64,000 bases of DNA from Secundilactobacillus folii (GTDB lineage Bacteria; Bacillota; Bacilli; Lactobacillales; Lactobacillaceae), in contig NZ_WNJO01000011.1 of assembly GCF_009720675.1 (NCBI RefSeq), positions 1 through 64,000 on the forward strand, written 5' to 3'. Both the position numbers and the translations under genes were made by a program. This document shows positions 7,067-16,391 of the stretch, piece by piece (position 1 is the stretch's first letter; every line of letters begins with the position of its first letter). Under the pieces are notes generated by a model. The model searched no databases and was not told the origin of the DNA. It saw nothing but the letters and a program-made list of their open reading frames with translations.

Positions 7067-8247
7067 AAGTGCAACACAAATTAACTAGACCAAAAGGCCA
7101 TGATGACCTATTCTTATAAGCAACCACGCAAGTAAGAAAGTAGGAATTCATCATGACCCAAACTCAGATTAGCATGACTCACCACTATAAACAACTATCC
7201 TTTAAAGAAAGAGGCCAAATTGAAGCTTGGCGAACACCGCAGCTGCAACCTGACGGTACTTTAACTCAGCCCTTATCAATTTCTCAAATTGCACGCTTGT
7301 TAGGTCGTCATAAAGCGACTATTAGTCGAGAAATTAAGCGGGGCACTACTACCTAGATTAAAGCGAATCATAAATTAACCAAGACTTACTTAGCTGAGAC
7401 TGGGCAGGCCATTTATGAAGATCATCGCCAACATTGTCACCGGGCTTTCAAACGGGAACTGTGTGCCGATTTCTATGCCCAATTAACCATTGAGCTAAAA
7501 CGCCGACCAAGAGTTCATAGTGTTGATACTTTCGTATATTTCTATCGTCATACTTATCCAGAACGACCTTGCCCTTCTACAACCACTGTTTATCGCGATA
7601 TTAATGCTGGCGTATTGTCATTGCGAAACAGTGACTTACCGGTTAAATTACGTCGTCGCGTTAAAGGTACTGGTCGGTCTCATTCCCGCAAAAATCAACA
7701 CGTTCTCGGTGACTCCATTGAAACGCGACCTGCAGTTGTTGGCCAGCGCACTGAGATTGGTCATTGGGAAGGAGACTTAGTTAAAGGAAAAAAGACCGAA
7801 GATCAACCTGCTCTAATGACATTGACCGAAAGGGTCACAAGGTTTCAAATTATTTTCAGAATACCCAATTATCATGCCATTACTTGTCGAGAAGGACTTG
7901 AAACCATCATTGCTGATTACGGCAAAGAACACTTCAAATCCATTATTTTCGATAACGGCAGCGAGTTTGCTGAACTGGCTACTATTCAGGACACACAGAT
8001 CTATTTTGCACATCCTTACTCACCGTGGGAACGTGGGACCAACGAAAATCATAACGGACTTATTCGTGAGTTCATCCCTAAGGGTCATTCATTGTATAAC
8101 TACGACATCACAACGATTCAAGCCGTACAGGATGCGCTTAATGATCGGCCAAGGCGACTGTTAGGGTACTGTTCACCAGGTGATCTGATGCCTGACCTTT
8201 AACCATTAGTAGACCAATTATGAGAATAGGCCATTAGTGTTGCACTT
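7067..8247 (+). mobile_element. IS30-family insertion sequence
   Basis: A transposase remnant is bounded by inverted termini sharing AAGTGCAACAC (7067-7077 and the complement at 8237-8247). A second matched block (GGCC ... CCTATTCT.ATAA) lies further inside each end. About 1.18 kb, long for the family, partly because the left end carries extra bases between the two matched blocks. No target duplication could be assigned with confidence. Confidence 0.75.
7153..8202 (+). pseudogene. IS30-family transposase with in-frame amber stop
   Basis: One continuous frame of about 349 codons is broken only by TAG at 7354-7356 (codon 68), where a Gln (CAG) would fit. The N-terminus has the IS30 helix-turn-helix (LSFKERGQIEAW ... 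ISQIARLLGRHKATISREIKRG). The C-terminal catalytic core shows the DDE residues in IGHWEGDLV, IFDNGSEFA and ENHNGLIREF. Both halves are otherwise well preserved, so inactivation is recent. An internal restart at 7615 would lack the DNA-binding domain. Confidence 0.85.
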
Positions 8248-8366
8248 GATTTGACAATTCAGGTAAAAAAATAAAAAAGGACCCCCTCAACAACGTTGGT
8301 AATTTAGGGTGACGAATTATCAGACAAAAAAGCGCTCCGACATAGTTAGAACACTCCTTGAGATTA

Positions 8367-8972
8367 TTACTTTAAGTTTAGTTTTAAATCCTTATAATGA
8401 CCTACCATAAAAAGATTAATAGTTGTTTGACCCAGTCGCTGCGTTGCAGTTTTAGAGTGAGCCAGTAGTTGGAATCCTTCATCATCACCTGGTGCTAAAC
8501 CCTTTTTACTAAATAAGATTGGACTCTTGCTAGTGCCTTTTGAGAATGTATAACCAGCTGGTGTTGAATCTTGAATTTGCAAAACATATTTCTGAGTTAT
8601 TCCATCCATGTTAGTTGCTCCCCAAACGTTGTTAGCGGGAGCATTATTATAGTTATAGACATGCCCAGTTAGTTTAACCCAAGTTTGATAGCGTGAAACC
8701 TTGGGAGATACGTGGAAAACATATAAGTGATAAAGCTGGATTTTTCCATTTTTTGTGCTACCAGTTGAAGTGTCACCTACATCAAGATTACTATTATAGA
8801 ATGTTTTATTTAACGTATATTTCTGATAACTGATTACTTTATGATGGTAAGTCTTTGATCCGTCACCCCCAAAGTAAGTAAACGAACTAGCATGTGCGTT
8901 TACCGTTGAAGTAACTGTATATCCTAGCACTAGCGCAAGGGTTGCAACGCAGAGCTTTAACCATTTTTTCAT
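8367..8972 (-). CDS. Secreted protein, unknown family
   Basis: 201 residues with a clear signal peptide (MKKWLKLCVATLALVLGYTV, cleavage near NAHA-S at about 27). The mature part is about 170 residues, rich in Tyr, Thr and Lys, with no Cys and predicted beta structure (YHLYVFHVSP, WVKLTGHVYNYNN, TTINLFMVGHY). No LPxTG, WxL or transmembrane anchor is visible, so it is probably released or held non-covalently. GGGGGAAAA ribosome site. Family not recognised. Confidence 0.75.
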   Translation of the reverse strand: MKKWLKLCVATLALVLGYTVTSTVNAHASSFTYFGGDGSKTYHHKVISYQKYTLNKTFYNSNLDVGDTSTGSTKNGKIQLYHLYVFHVSPKVSRYQTWVKLTGHVYNYNNAPANNVWGATNMDGITQKYVLQIQDSTPAGYTFSKGTSKSPILFSKKGLAPGDDEGFQLLAHSKTATQRLGQTTINLFMVGHYKDLKLNLK

Positions 8973-9264
8973 AATGATTTTCCCCCTTAAAATTTAAATT
9001 CACTTAGATTATAACATCGAGTGAACTACGTTTTAGCTACTGTATTGATTTGTGGATTAGTTCCTTTGCTGAGTAAATGCTGTCTTTAAATATTCATGTG
9101 ATGATGTTCATACTGTTTTTGCAAAGATAGGACACTTGATTTGATAATTAAGGGAAATATTACCTCACCTTAATTTGCTGTGAAATACCCTGCCTTAAAA
9201 TAGCACCAGGTAATTGACCTCCCCCCAAATTTTAGATTATAATCGCCACAAGGAGGGGACGTTT

Positions 9265-9936
9265 ATGACATTTAAAAAATTAATGGGATCTATCGCTGCA
9301 ACGGGACTTGCCCTGTTTAGTTTGGGAGTTGCAACAATGACTCAAGCAGCTGCGAAGAGTTCATCCAGTTACGCTGTGACCACTCGTCAGGTGAAGTCAG
9401 GCAAGGTGACCTTACCTAAAAATACCCGAGTAGCCATTTCCTATAAAACAACTAAAAAGCACATCGTCTATGCCCGATTGGATCTATCAAATATGAGTTA
9501 CAAGATTCGCCATCAAACGACGAGTAAAGCAGTGACGGTTAGATACACTGCCAACTTCAAGGCAACCAAGAGCAACAGTAATCTTGAAAAGTTACTTGCT
9601 AAGGGGAAAGCCTATACGAACCAAACCAGTTTTACAAAGGCACCAAAACTTCACTTTACGACCGACCAATACGTGGAATACTTTGCCAATGGTAATACCA
9701 ATTCTCGTCCAACTTCTTCCACTAAAATCACGGCCATCAAGAAAAATGGTAATCTGATCCATTACTACGCTAAGAAAAACATGTTAAAACTACCGGACAA
9801 ACGCATCAGTAAAAAAGGAAATTATCAATATCGACTAGCTGTACGAATCAATCCAAATATCGCTAAAGACTTATCACGAAGCTATTCAGTTGGCAGCGTT
9901 AAGAACTATTTTTATTTACCAACATTTCGAGCTTAA
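9265..9936 (+). CDS. Secreted basic protein, unknown family
   Basis: The ATG at 9265 was chosen because AAGGAGGGG lies 6 bases upstream and a signal peptide follows at once (MTFKKLMGSIAATGLALFSL, cleavage near TQAAA at about 30). A 51-base upstream extension from TTG adds a hydrophilic leader without a ribosome site. The mature protein is about 190 residues, highly basic (Lys/Arg/Ser/Thr), without Cys or a visible anchor. Its size and composition resemble the other secreted proteins of this stretch, but no domain is recognised. Confidence 0.78.
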   Translation: MTFKKLMGSIAATGLALFSLGVATMTQAAAKSSSSYAVTTRQVKSGKVTLPKNTRVAISYKTTKKHIVYARLDLSNMSYKIRHQTTSKAVTVRYTANFKATKSNSNLEKLLAKGKAYTNQTSFTKAPKLHFTTDQYVEYFANGNTNSRPTSSTKITAIKKNGNLIHYYAKKNMLKLPDKRISKKGNYQYRLAVRINPNIAKDLSRSYSVGSVKNYFYLPTFRA

Positions 9937-9956
9937 TTTAAACTATTAGAACAGCA

Positions 9957-9991
9957 AAAAGCACCTCGAGAATTCATCTCGAGGTGCTTTT
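9957..9991. terminator. Bidirectional terminator
   Basis: A 14-bp perfect stem (AAAAGCACCTCGAG and its complement) with a 7-base loop, A-rich on the left and T-rich on the right. It serves the secreted-protein gene (plus) and phosphoketolase (minus). Confidence 0.85.
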
Positions 9992-10014
9992 CAACTGCAT
10001 TTTAACAACTTAAT

Positions 10015-12387
10015 TTACTTAAGTGGTGCCCATTTCCAGTCGTTAACTTCTGGCATGTCAGTACCATATTCACGGATGTAAGCAGTGTGCTTAGCAACCT
10101 TGTCATCCATGCGTTGTGCAAAGTATGAACCCTTCACAGCGTATTCTGGAATGCTGAGTACGGCATCCTTTGCCAAGTGGTAACGGTCCAGTTCATTCAA
10201 GACACGCATGTCAAATGGTGTGGTGATATCACCGTTTTCACGGTAACCATGAACGTGGAGGTTGTGGTTATGACGGTCGAAGAAGATTGACTTGATCAGA
10301 TCTTCGAAACCATGGAAGGCGAAGATAACAGGCTTGTCAGTGGTGAAGTAACGGTCGAATTCTTCGTCGCTCAGGCCACGAGGGTCATCCTTACGAAGCT
10401 TCAACAGGTCAACAACGTTAATAACCCGAATCTTCATGTCTGGGAATTCGTCGTGTAATAACGATACAGCGGCGAAGACTTCCCAAGTTGGTTCTGAACC
10501 GGCAGCTGCAAAGACAACGTCTGGTTCTTGACCTTGGTCAGTAGATGCCCAGTCGATGTAGCCTAAACCATTGTGAACCAAGTTAGTGGCTTCATCAATT
10601 GAGAACCATTGTGGACGTGGGTGCTTTGAAGTAACCAACAAGTTGATTGTTTCATAGCTACGGAATGCAACGTCAGCAACAGCCAACAAAGTGTTAGCAT
10701 CACCTGGCAGGTATTCACGGATAAACTCAGGCTTCTTTTCAGCCAAGTGAGTTAACATACCTGGGTCTTGGTGAGTGTAACCATTGTGGTCTTGTTGGAA
10801 AACAGTTGAAGTATCCACGAAGTTCAATGATGGGTACTTGTTACGCCATGATTGTTCAGAAGCTTTACGCAACCACTTCATGTGTTGAGTCAGCATTGAG
10901 TCAACAACACGACCAAATGATTCGTAAGTCGCAAAGAAACCATGACGACCAGTTAAGGTGTAACCTTCCAGCCAGCCTTCAGCTTGGTGTTCTGACAATT
11001 GTGAATCGATGATCCGGCCTTCATGAGACATATTTTCATCATATGGTTCGTGAATGTCTTCCATCCATTGACGCTTACCAGTATCCAATGCTGAGTAGAG
11101 ACGGTTTGACTTAGTTTCATCAGGACCGAAACCACGGAAGTTGTCAGGATTCATCTTCATAACGTCAGCCAACCAGTCAGACCAAACGATCATATCCTGA
11201 GCAATGGTTGCACCTGGCGTTGTCACCTTAACAGCATAGTCTTTGTAGTCAGGCAGCTTCAATGGTTCTGGCTTGATCCCACCATTTGTGATTGGGTTCA
11301 TTGCCATCCGTTGTTCGCCCTTTGGTGCCATGTTGCGAACTTCGTCTTTAATTGAGCCATCAGCATTAAAGAAGTCTTCTGGCTTGTATGACTTTAACCA
11401 GCTAACCAGCTTGTCTGCATGTTCCATCGAACCTGAGGCAATTGGTAGCGGAACTTGGTGGGCACGGAATGAACCTTCAACAGGGTTACCGTCGAAGTCT
11501 TCCTTAGGACCAGTCCAGCCCTTTGGTGAACGGAAGATGATCATTGGCCAGTTAGGTAATGAGTCATCGTTGTTTTCACGAGCGTTCTTTTGAATGGCCT
11601 TGATCTTTTCAATGGCTTTATCCATTGCCTTAGCCATCTCTTCATGGACGGGTTCGTGGTCTTCAGGGTTCTTAACTTCAACGAACTCTGGATCCCAGCC
11701 CATACCAGTGAAGTAGCTCTTCAAGTCTTCGTCACTCATCCGTGAGAGGATGGTTGGGTTAGAAATCTTGAAGCCGTTCATGTTGATAATTGGTAATACG
11801 GCACCATCTTTAATTGGGTTGATGAACTTGTCTGAGAACCATGATGCAGCCAGAGGGCCGGTTTCAGATTCACCATCACCAATTTCAACAGCAGCAATTA
11901 CATCTGGGTTATCTAAGATTGCACCAGTACCATGTGAAAGTGAGTAACCAAGTTCGCCACCTTCATGGATTGAACCTGGTGTTTCAGGTGCAGCATGAGA
12001 AGCAACACCACCTGGGAAGGAGAATTGCTTGAACAATTTCTTAAGACCTGCTTCGTCTTGAGAAATGTTTGGATAAATTTCTGAGTAGCTACCGTCAAGA
12101 TATGAGTTAGAAACCATAACTTGACCACCATGACCTGAACCTTCGATGTAGAACATGTTAAGGTCATACTTGTTGATGACCCGGTTCAAATGGGCATAAA
12201 TAAAGTTTTGAGAAACAATAGTTCCCCAGTGACCAATAGGCTTGATCTTCACATCGTCTGAGGTCAAGTCGCGATTCAATAATGGGTTGTCACGCAAGAA
12301 AAGTTGACCAACGGATAAATAATTGGCGGCACGCCAATACGTGTCAACGCCTTCCAAATACTGTTTGGAATCGTAATCTACTGCCAT
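10015..12387 (-). CDS. xfp: Xylulose-5-P/fructose-6-P phosphoketolase
   Basis: 790 residues, the normal full length. This thiamine-diphosphate enzyme cleaves xylulose-5-phosphate (and fructose-6-phosphate) with phosphate to acetyl phosphate plus glyceraldehyde-3-phosphate (or erythrose-4-phosphate). It is the key step of heterolactic pentose and hexose breakdown. Visible landmarks are the N-terminal [13 protein letters not shown] and PGGVASH blocks, the ThDP-binding GDGESETGP near 170, and the C-terminal [14 protein letters not shown] block. AAGGAG precedes the ATG. The upstream region holds a consensus promoter and a cre-like site, so CcpA control is likely. Confidence 0.97.
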   Translation of the reverse strand: MAVDYDSKQYLEGVDTYWRAANYLSVGQLFLRDNPLLNRDLTSDDVKIKPIGHWGTIVSQNFIYAHLNRVINKYDLNMFYIEGSGHGGQVMVSNSYLDGSYSEIYPNISQDEAGLKKLFKQFSFPGGVASHAAPETPGSIHEGGELGYSLSHGTGAILDNPDVIAAVEIGDGESETGPLAASWFSDKFINPIKDGAVLPIINMNGFKISNPTILSRMSDEDLKSYFTGMGWDPEFVEVKNPEDHEPVHEEMAKAMDKAIEKIKAIQKNARENNDDSLPNWPMIIFRSPKGWTGPKEDFDGNPVEGSFRAHQVPLPIASGSMEHADKLVSWLKSYKPEDFFNADGSIKDEVRNMAPKGEQRMAMNPITNGGIKPEPLKLPDYKDYAVKVTTPGATIAQDMIVWSDWLADVMKMNPDNFRGFGPDETKSNRLYSALDTGKRQWMEDIHEPYDENMSHEGRIIDSQLSEHQAEGWLEGYTLTGRHGFFATYESFGRVVDSMLTQHMKWLRKASEQSWRNKYPSLNFVDTSTVFQQDHNGYTHQDPGMLTHLAEKKPEFIREYLPGDANTLLAVADVAFRSYETINLLVTSKHPRPQWFSIDEATNLVHNGLGYIDWASTDQGQEPDVVFAAAGSEPTWEVFAAVSLLHDEFPDMKIRVINVVDLLKLRKDDPRGLSDEEFDRYFTTDKPVIFAFHGFEDLIKSIFFDRHNHNLHVHGYRENGDITTPFDMRVLNELDRYHLAKDAVLSIPEYAVKGSYFAQRMDDKVAKHTAYIREYGTDMPEVNDWKWAPLK

Positions 12388-12493
12388 TAGAGTAACACTC
12401 CTTTGATTGATAAAAGATAACTACATAATCTTAGCTGATAGAATTATGGGTCGTAATTACCAATACATCTTGTACCGATAATTTACAACCACT

Positions 12494-12521
12494 ATGATAG
12501 TCCGATTTGCACAAAAGTCAA
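12494..12521 (-). promoter_or_regulatory. Promoter candidate for phosphoketolase
   Basis: On the minus strand TTGACT (12521-12516), a 16-base spacer and TATCAT (12499-12494), about 105 bases upstream of the ATG. The rest of 12388-12745 holds no gene. Confidence 0.5.
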
Positions 12522-12551
12522 CCGTTTCGTAAATTGATACGGTCCAATTAA

Positions 12552-12565
12552 TGAAAGCGGTTAAA
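12552..12565. promoter_or_regulatory. cre-like CcpA operator upstream of xfp
   Basis: TGAAAGCGGTTAAA matches the cre consensus TGWAANCGNTNWCA with one mismatch. It lies about 30 bases upstream of the -35 element, a position seen in CcpA activation. Confidence 0.5.
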
Positions 12566-12745
12566 GCAGCCCTGTATTTCTGAAAATACATCTTGCTAAT
12601 CCCCTGATATGACACGCTTTCAGATGATTTTATCGATTCACTTACAAAATCACTTTTAAGTTGAAATTCAGCTAAAACGGCCGAAAAATTTGTTTAAAAA
12701 AAGACGAAAAGTTCAAAATGTTTACCACTTTTGAACTTTCGTCAG

Positions 12746-13474
12746 TCATTCTTCATCTAAGGTCACAAACGTATTGTAATTAAAATAATCATATCTTAAA
12801 CGCATATTGGACACTTCAAACGGTGTGCCGTCATCCAAGAAGAAGATGCCTTCCATGATGGCCACGGGCTCCGTTGGTTTAAGTCCCAGTAATTCCTGAT
12901 CTTCCGCATTCGATGGCGCGGCCTTCACGGTCATGAAGGACTTAGTGACCACCTTATTTTGCTCGTCTTCCAGATAGTTAAAGATAGAGCCCGAAACCAC
13001 TTTTTGGGACAGTTCAGGTACGATCCGAATCGGGATAAAACCGCGTTCGATCATAAACGGCTGATCGTCAAAAAGCCGTAACCGTTGAATTTCGTATACG
13101 AACTCACCCTTTTCAAGGAACAAGTCCTGTTGCATCTCTTCATTAGCCGGAACTACTTTAAAGTCCAGGAGCTTAATGCCTTGGGTCTTACCATCACTCT
13201 TGAAACTATCAGTAATTCCCAAGTTTGAGCCCTCATAATGAAAAATGGTTTGGTTCTTCATGTATAATGGATTAATGAAAGTGCCAGAGCCACGTTTCTT
13301 AAAAATGATCCCTTGGTTTGCTAAAACACTGAGTGCTCGCTTGATTGAACTACGACTCACGTTGTATGCTTCACTTAGGCTCCGTTCATCTGGTAGTCGT
13401 TTGTCCGGAAACTGATTATCGTGAATACGCGATTTTAAATCATGCAACACTCTTCGATATACTAAATCTGCCAT
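12746..13474 (-). CDS. GntR-family regulator (HutC/UTRA type)
   Basis: 242 residues from the ATG at 13474, chosen because AAGGGAG lies directly upstream; a TTG seven codons earlier has no such site. The N-terminal GntR winged helix has LPDERSLSEAYNVSRSSIKRALSVLANQGIIFKKRGSGTF. The C-terminal UTRA effector domain has YEIQRLRLFDDQPFMIERGFIP and the final PFEVSNMRLRYDYF. UTRA domains bind sugar phosphates or small acids. It lies upstream of xfp on the same strand with a 358-base gap, so xfp is a plausible target; this is not proven. Confidence 0.9.
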   Translation of the reverse strand: MADLVYRRVLHDLKSRIHDNQFPDKRLPDERSLSEAYNVSRSSIKRALSVLANQGIIFKKRGSGTFINPLYMKNQTIFHYEGSNLGITDSFKSDGKTQGIKLLDFKVVPANEEMQQDLFLEKGEFVYEIQRLRLFDDQPFMIERGFIPIRIVPELSQKVVSGSIFNYLEDEQNKVVTKSFMTVKAAPSNAEDQELLGLKPTEPVAIMEGIFFLDDGTPFEVSNMRLRYDYFNYNTFVTLDEE

Positions 13475-13634
13475 TCCAATCTCCCTTGCAACCAACTAAC
13501 TGATTCTGTAGTTACGAAGAGTATAACAGATTTTTGACAATTCTGGTAGATTGAAACGAACTATTCAAAAAATTGGACCTATTTATTTAGAACCCTGGAC
13601 TGCACCAAAAGTATTTAGATAAGGACTGATCACT

Positions 13635-14144
13635 GTGTCAAAAAAGAAAAAGGGCCGTCAATTACACAAAACATTAGTTGAGCAGATTTTAGACAAAGCC
13701 AAAATCAGCTATGAACAGCTTGCTTTCGCCACTCACGAAGCTGGTGATGTGCAAGAAATGGAAGTCGATGAGACTAAACTCGACCAGCACACCATCTATA
13801 AGACCCTCGTTGCTGAGGGTAAAACAACGGGACCTGTCGTGGGCGTGATCCCCTTGGATAACCACCTGGACCTAAAGAAGCTCGCCAAGGCATCGGGTAA
13901 TAAAAAAGTTAATATGGTACCGCTAAAGGAACTGGTTAAAACCACCGGCTATGAACACGGCGCAAACACGCCCGTTGGCATCTGGGAAAAGTTAAAGTAC
14001 CCGATCTACTTTGATAACACTGCTAAGGAGCAAGGCACCATAATCGTCTCATCGGGCCAAATTGGCCGCTCCGTTAAAGTCAATGCGGAAGCCGTTTGCC
14101 AATTAGTTCACGGTGAGTTTGTCGATCTGCTGGAAGCTGAATAG
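13635..14144 (+). CDS. ybaK: Cys-tRNA(Pro)/Cys-tRNA(Cys) deacylase, YbaK/EbsC family
   Basis: 169 residues. This trans-editing enzyme hydrolyses mischarged Cys-tRNA(Pro) in the cytoplasm. The family signatures are present: HTIYKTLVAEG with the catalytic Lys, GVIPLDNHLDLKKLAKASG, and the GG-type C-terminal loop TPVGIWEKLKYPIYFD with VSSGQIGRSV. GTG start behind AAGGA. Transcribed alone; a hairpin at 14157-14212 and a repeat array follow. Confidence 0.93.
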   Translation: MSKKKKGRQLHKTLVEQILDKAKISYEQLAFATHEAGDVQEMEVDETKLDQHTIYKTLVAEGKTTGPVVGVIPLDNHLDLKKLAKASGNKKVNMVPLKELVKTTGYEHGANTPVGIWEKLKYPIYFDNTAKEQGTIIVSSGQIGRSVKVNAEAVCQLVHGEFVDLLEAE

Positions 14145-14156
14145 TTGTTTATGTAT

Positions 14157-14212
14157 GGAGCTGGACTGGTTCTGCCCTGTTTTAGGGGGGAACGGGTTGG
14201 CTCCGTTTTTAC
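14157..14212 (+). terminator. Terminator candidate after ybaK
   Basis: GGAGC and GCTCC close a long imperfect stem with internal GGTTCTGCCC/GGGGGGAAC pairing, followed by GTTTTT. Confidence 0.5.
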
Positions 14213-14323
14213 TTTTGAGGCTTTTTAGGGAAGTCGGTGATTTAATGTTGGCGGCTATGGAATCGTGAATTTTGCATAAATACAATTTGCCATTTCAACC
14301 GAAGTTGCTGACACATCAGTATT

Positions 14324-14575
14324 TAACCGCTTTTGGGCTACCTAGCCTAACTGGGCTCCTCAAGGCAAGGACTTACATGTAAGGTCACTTTGGCAGAAAT
14401 CCCGGGTTGGGATTTCTGCCAAAGTCAGTCCATAACCGCTTTTGGGCTACCTAGCCTAATCGGGCTCCTCAAGGCAAGGACTTGCATATAAGGTCACTTA
14501 GTCACAATTCACGGCAAAGAGCGCCGCAAATTATGACTAAGTGACCTTATACTCCAGTCCTTAACCGCCTTGTTC
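14324..14575. repeat. Tandem hairpin-repeat array (109-bp period)
   Basis: Two tandem copies of a unit beginning TAACCGCTTTTGGGCTACC (14324 and 14433, period 109) and a short third start near 14557. Copy one encloses a 13-bp hairpin (TGGCAGAAATCCC and complement). Copy two runs into an extended hairpin whose right arm (AAGTGACCTTAT ... GTCCTTAACCGCCTT) is the reverse complement of the copy's own AAGGC ... ATAAGGTCACTT. It lies between the convergent ybaK and HD-hydrolase genes. Confidence 0.75.
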
Positions 14576-14581
14576 CGCACC

Positions 14582-15250
14582 TTACTTTAATCCATTCCAC
14601 TCCGCCTTAAAGTCTTCCAAAAACGTCGTCATCGTCTCCAGCCTTCCCCTCGCTATCCTTTTTGCCACCGGCGTATTCATCTGTTCCGGCAATTTTAACA
14701 GCTTTTCATAGAAGTGGTTGATAATCGTTTCATTATCCAAATTGCGATACTCCGCCTTTGTCATATTTTGCCTTGGCTTGATTTTTGGATCATATATTTT
14801 TTCACTATGATGGCCACCATAGTAGATCGCCCTCGTAATGCCAATCGCACCAATCGCATCCAAGCGGTCCGCATCCTGCACGATCTGGCCCTCTAGAGGT
14901 AACGGATGCTGGTCATCCGTCAAGGTTTTACTAAACGACATATTATTGATGATAAACATGACGACCTGAACCTGGTTCGGGACAAATTCCACCGAACCCA
15001 AGAACGCTTCCACATCACGTTGTGCCGAAGACACGTTTGACACTAATTTGTCATCGATGACATCGTGCAAATACGCCGCAGCCAACGTAATCAGATAGTT
15101 TGCTGACGGTTCCTCCGCCAACAGCATCTTAGCATTTGTCACCACTCGATTGATATGGTCGACACCGTGACCCGTTGCGTCCCCCGCCAATTTTTGTGAA
15201 GTAAATTTTTTTATTGCAGCTAATTGCTCAGTTGCTTCCACATCGCTCAC
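14582..15250 (-). CDS. HD-domain phosphohydrolase
   Basis: 222 residues of the HD superfamily (YedJ/YpgQ type), metal-dependent phosphohydrolases acting on nucleotides or related phosphoesters. Metal-ligand motifs are visible: His in GHGVDHINRV near 28-35, the HD pair in AAAYLHDVIDDK near 61-66, and the distal Asp in VQDADRLDAIGAIG near 128. Those blocks and the GITRAIYYGGH segment after the last Asp match this subgroup closely. It stands alone, so the substrate is unknown. Confidence 0.88.
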   Translation of the reverse strand: MSDVEATEQLAAIKKFTSQKLAGDATGHGVDHINRVVTNAKMLLAEEPSANYLITLAAAYLHDVIDDKLVSNVSSAQRDVEAFLGSVEFVPNQVQVVMFIINNMSFSKTLTDDQHPLPLEGQIVQDADRLDAIGAIGITRAIYYGGHHSEKIYDPKIKPRQNMTKAEYRNLDNETIINHFYEKLLKLPEQMNTPVAKRIARGRLETMTTFLEDFKAEWNGLK

Positions 15251-15434
15251 CTAAACTTTCTCAATGATAGCAATTATCATACGGTATTTTTATTAAAATT
15301 AGATTAAAATGAAGCTGCTTTAGGCACTCGTTAAAGAAGCCATCAACCCGCATTTTCATCACAAACTTGCGTGGATGAGCGAAACATGCTAAATTCATGA
15401 GAAATACAGTTTAACAAAGGAGCTTTGACACGAT

Positions 15435-16187
15435 ATGACACCAGTATCCTTTAAAGGACTTTCATTAGGCAACGGCATCCCAAAGATCTGCGTGCCGATT
15501 ACCGGCGCTGACACCAATACCGTGATCGGTCAAGCCGGCGAAGTCGTTTCGTCTTCTGCAGACCTCGCCGAATGGCGCCTGGATTATTTTAACGACCTCG
15601 AAGACACCACGGAGGTCATCACGACTGCTAACCGGCTAATTGAAATTTTAGGCGATCTGTCGTTGATCATCACATTGCGAGATCGCGCAGAAGGCGGCAA
15701 ACGTCAGATTGCCGACAGCGACTACCTGAACTTTTATACAGCACTCATGCTGAACACCGAAGTTACTGCAATCGATGTTGAATGGCAGCGTGACCCGACG
15801 ATCACCCAACAGCTCATCACGTTTGCCCGTACGCACCAGGTACGAACCATCATTAGCCACCATGAATTCAAACAAACACCGGCGAAGGCTGAAATGCTGG
15901 ATCAGCTACTGACGATGGGTACGTTGGGTGGTGACGTGGTCAAACTAGCGGTCATGCCACAGAGTAACGCTGACGTCTTAAACCTCATGAATGCCACTCA
16001 CGAAGCCAGTCAGCAATTGACCCAGCCAGTGATCTCCATAGCGATGGGTTCACTTGGCGCCGTCACCCGGGTTGCCGGGCAGACTTTTGACAGCGTGCTG
16101 ACTTTTGCCACAGTGCACAATCAGTCCGCCCCCGGTCAATTAACGGTGGAACAGACCCGTCAAATTCTAAAAGTGATTGCGCAGTAA
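15435..16187 (+). CDS. aroD: Type I 3-dehydroquinate dehydratase
   Basis: 250 residues. It converts 3-dehydroquinate to 3-dehydroshikimate in the shikimate pathway through a Schiff base. Type I features are ICVPITG at the first strand, AEWRLDYF near 44, the general-base His in ISHHEFKQTP near 143, the Schiff-base Lys in GGDVVKLAVMP near 170, and a C-terminal FDSVLTFATV.QSAPGQL. AAAGGAG lies 11 bases before the ATG. It is separate from the aro operon at 59-63.6 kb. Confidence 0.96.
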   Translation: MTPVSFKGLSLGNGIPKICVPITGADTNTVIGQAGEVVSSSADLAEWRLDYFNDLEDTTEVITTANRLIEILGDLSLIITLRDRAEGGKRQIADSDYLNFYTALMLNTEVTAIDVEWQRDPTITQQLITFARTHQVRTIISHHEFKQTPAKAEMLDQLLTMGTLGGDVVKLAVMPQSNADVLNLMNATHEASQQLTQPVISIAMGSLGAVTRVAGQTFDSVLTFATVHNQSAPGQLTVEQTRQILKVIAQ

Positions 16188-16325
16188 TCGACCACTAGGA
16201 CATACTAGTGATGGTAGTTTCTTACTTTGGCAACTGACATGGCGGCTAAGTCCGTAAACAATCATTAGAAATTCCGCATGTTTATTGAAACAGCTTACAT
16301 TATCTGATATATTATAAGTGCAAGA

Positions 16326-16341
16326 TACGTAAAACGTTTTA
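16326..16341. promoter_or_regulatory. Palindromic operator upstream of ribokinase
   Basis: It contains the perfect 14-bp palindrome GTAAAACGTTTTAC with the central CG typical of LacI-family (RbsR/CcpA-like) operators, about 55 bases before the ribokinase start. Confidence 0.55.
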
Positions 16342-16391
16342 CTCAGATTCAACGACACTGCATTTACATTTCGAAACGAGGTTTATTAATC

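Noticed and set aside
9214-9264. N-terminal extension of the secreted protein from a TTG
   Set aside because: No ribosome site, and it would place 17 hydrophilic residues before the signal peptide. AAGGAGGGG marks the ATG at 9265.
14324-14575. rRNA or tRNA-like structured RNA gene
   Set aside because: No TPsiC or anticodon-loop signatures. The structure is from tandem repeats and inverted repeats only.
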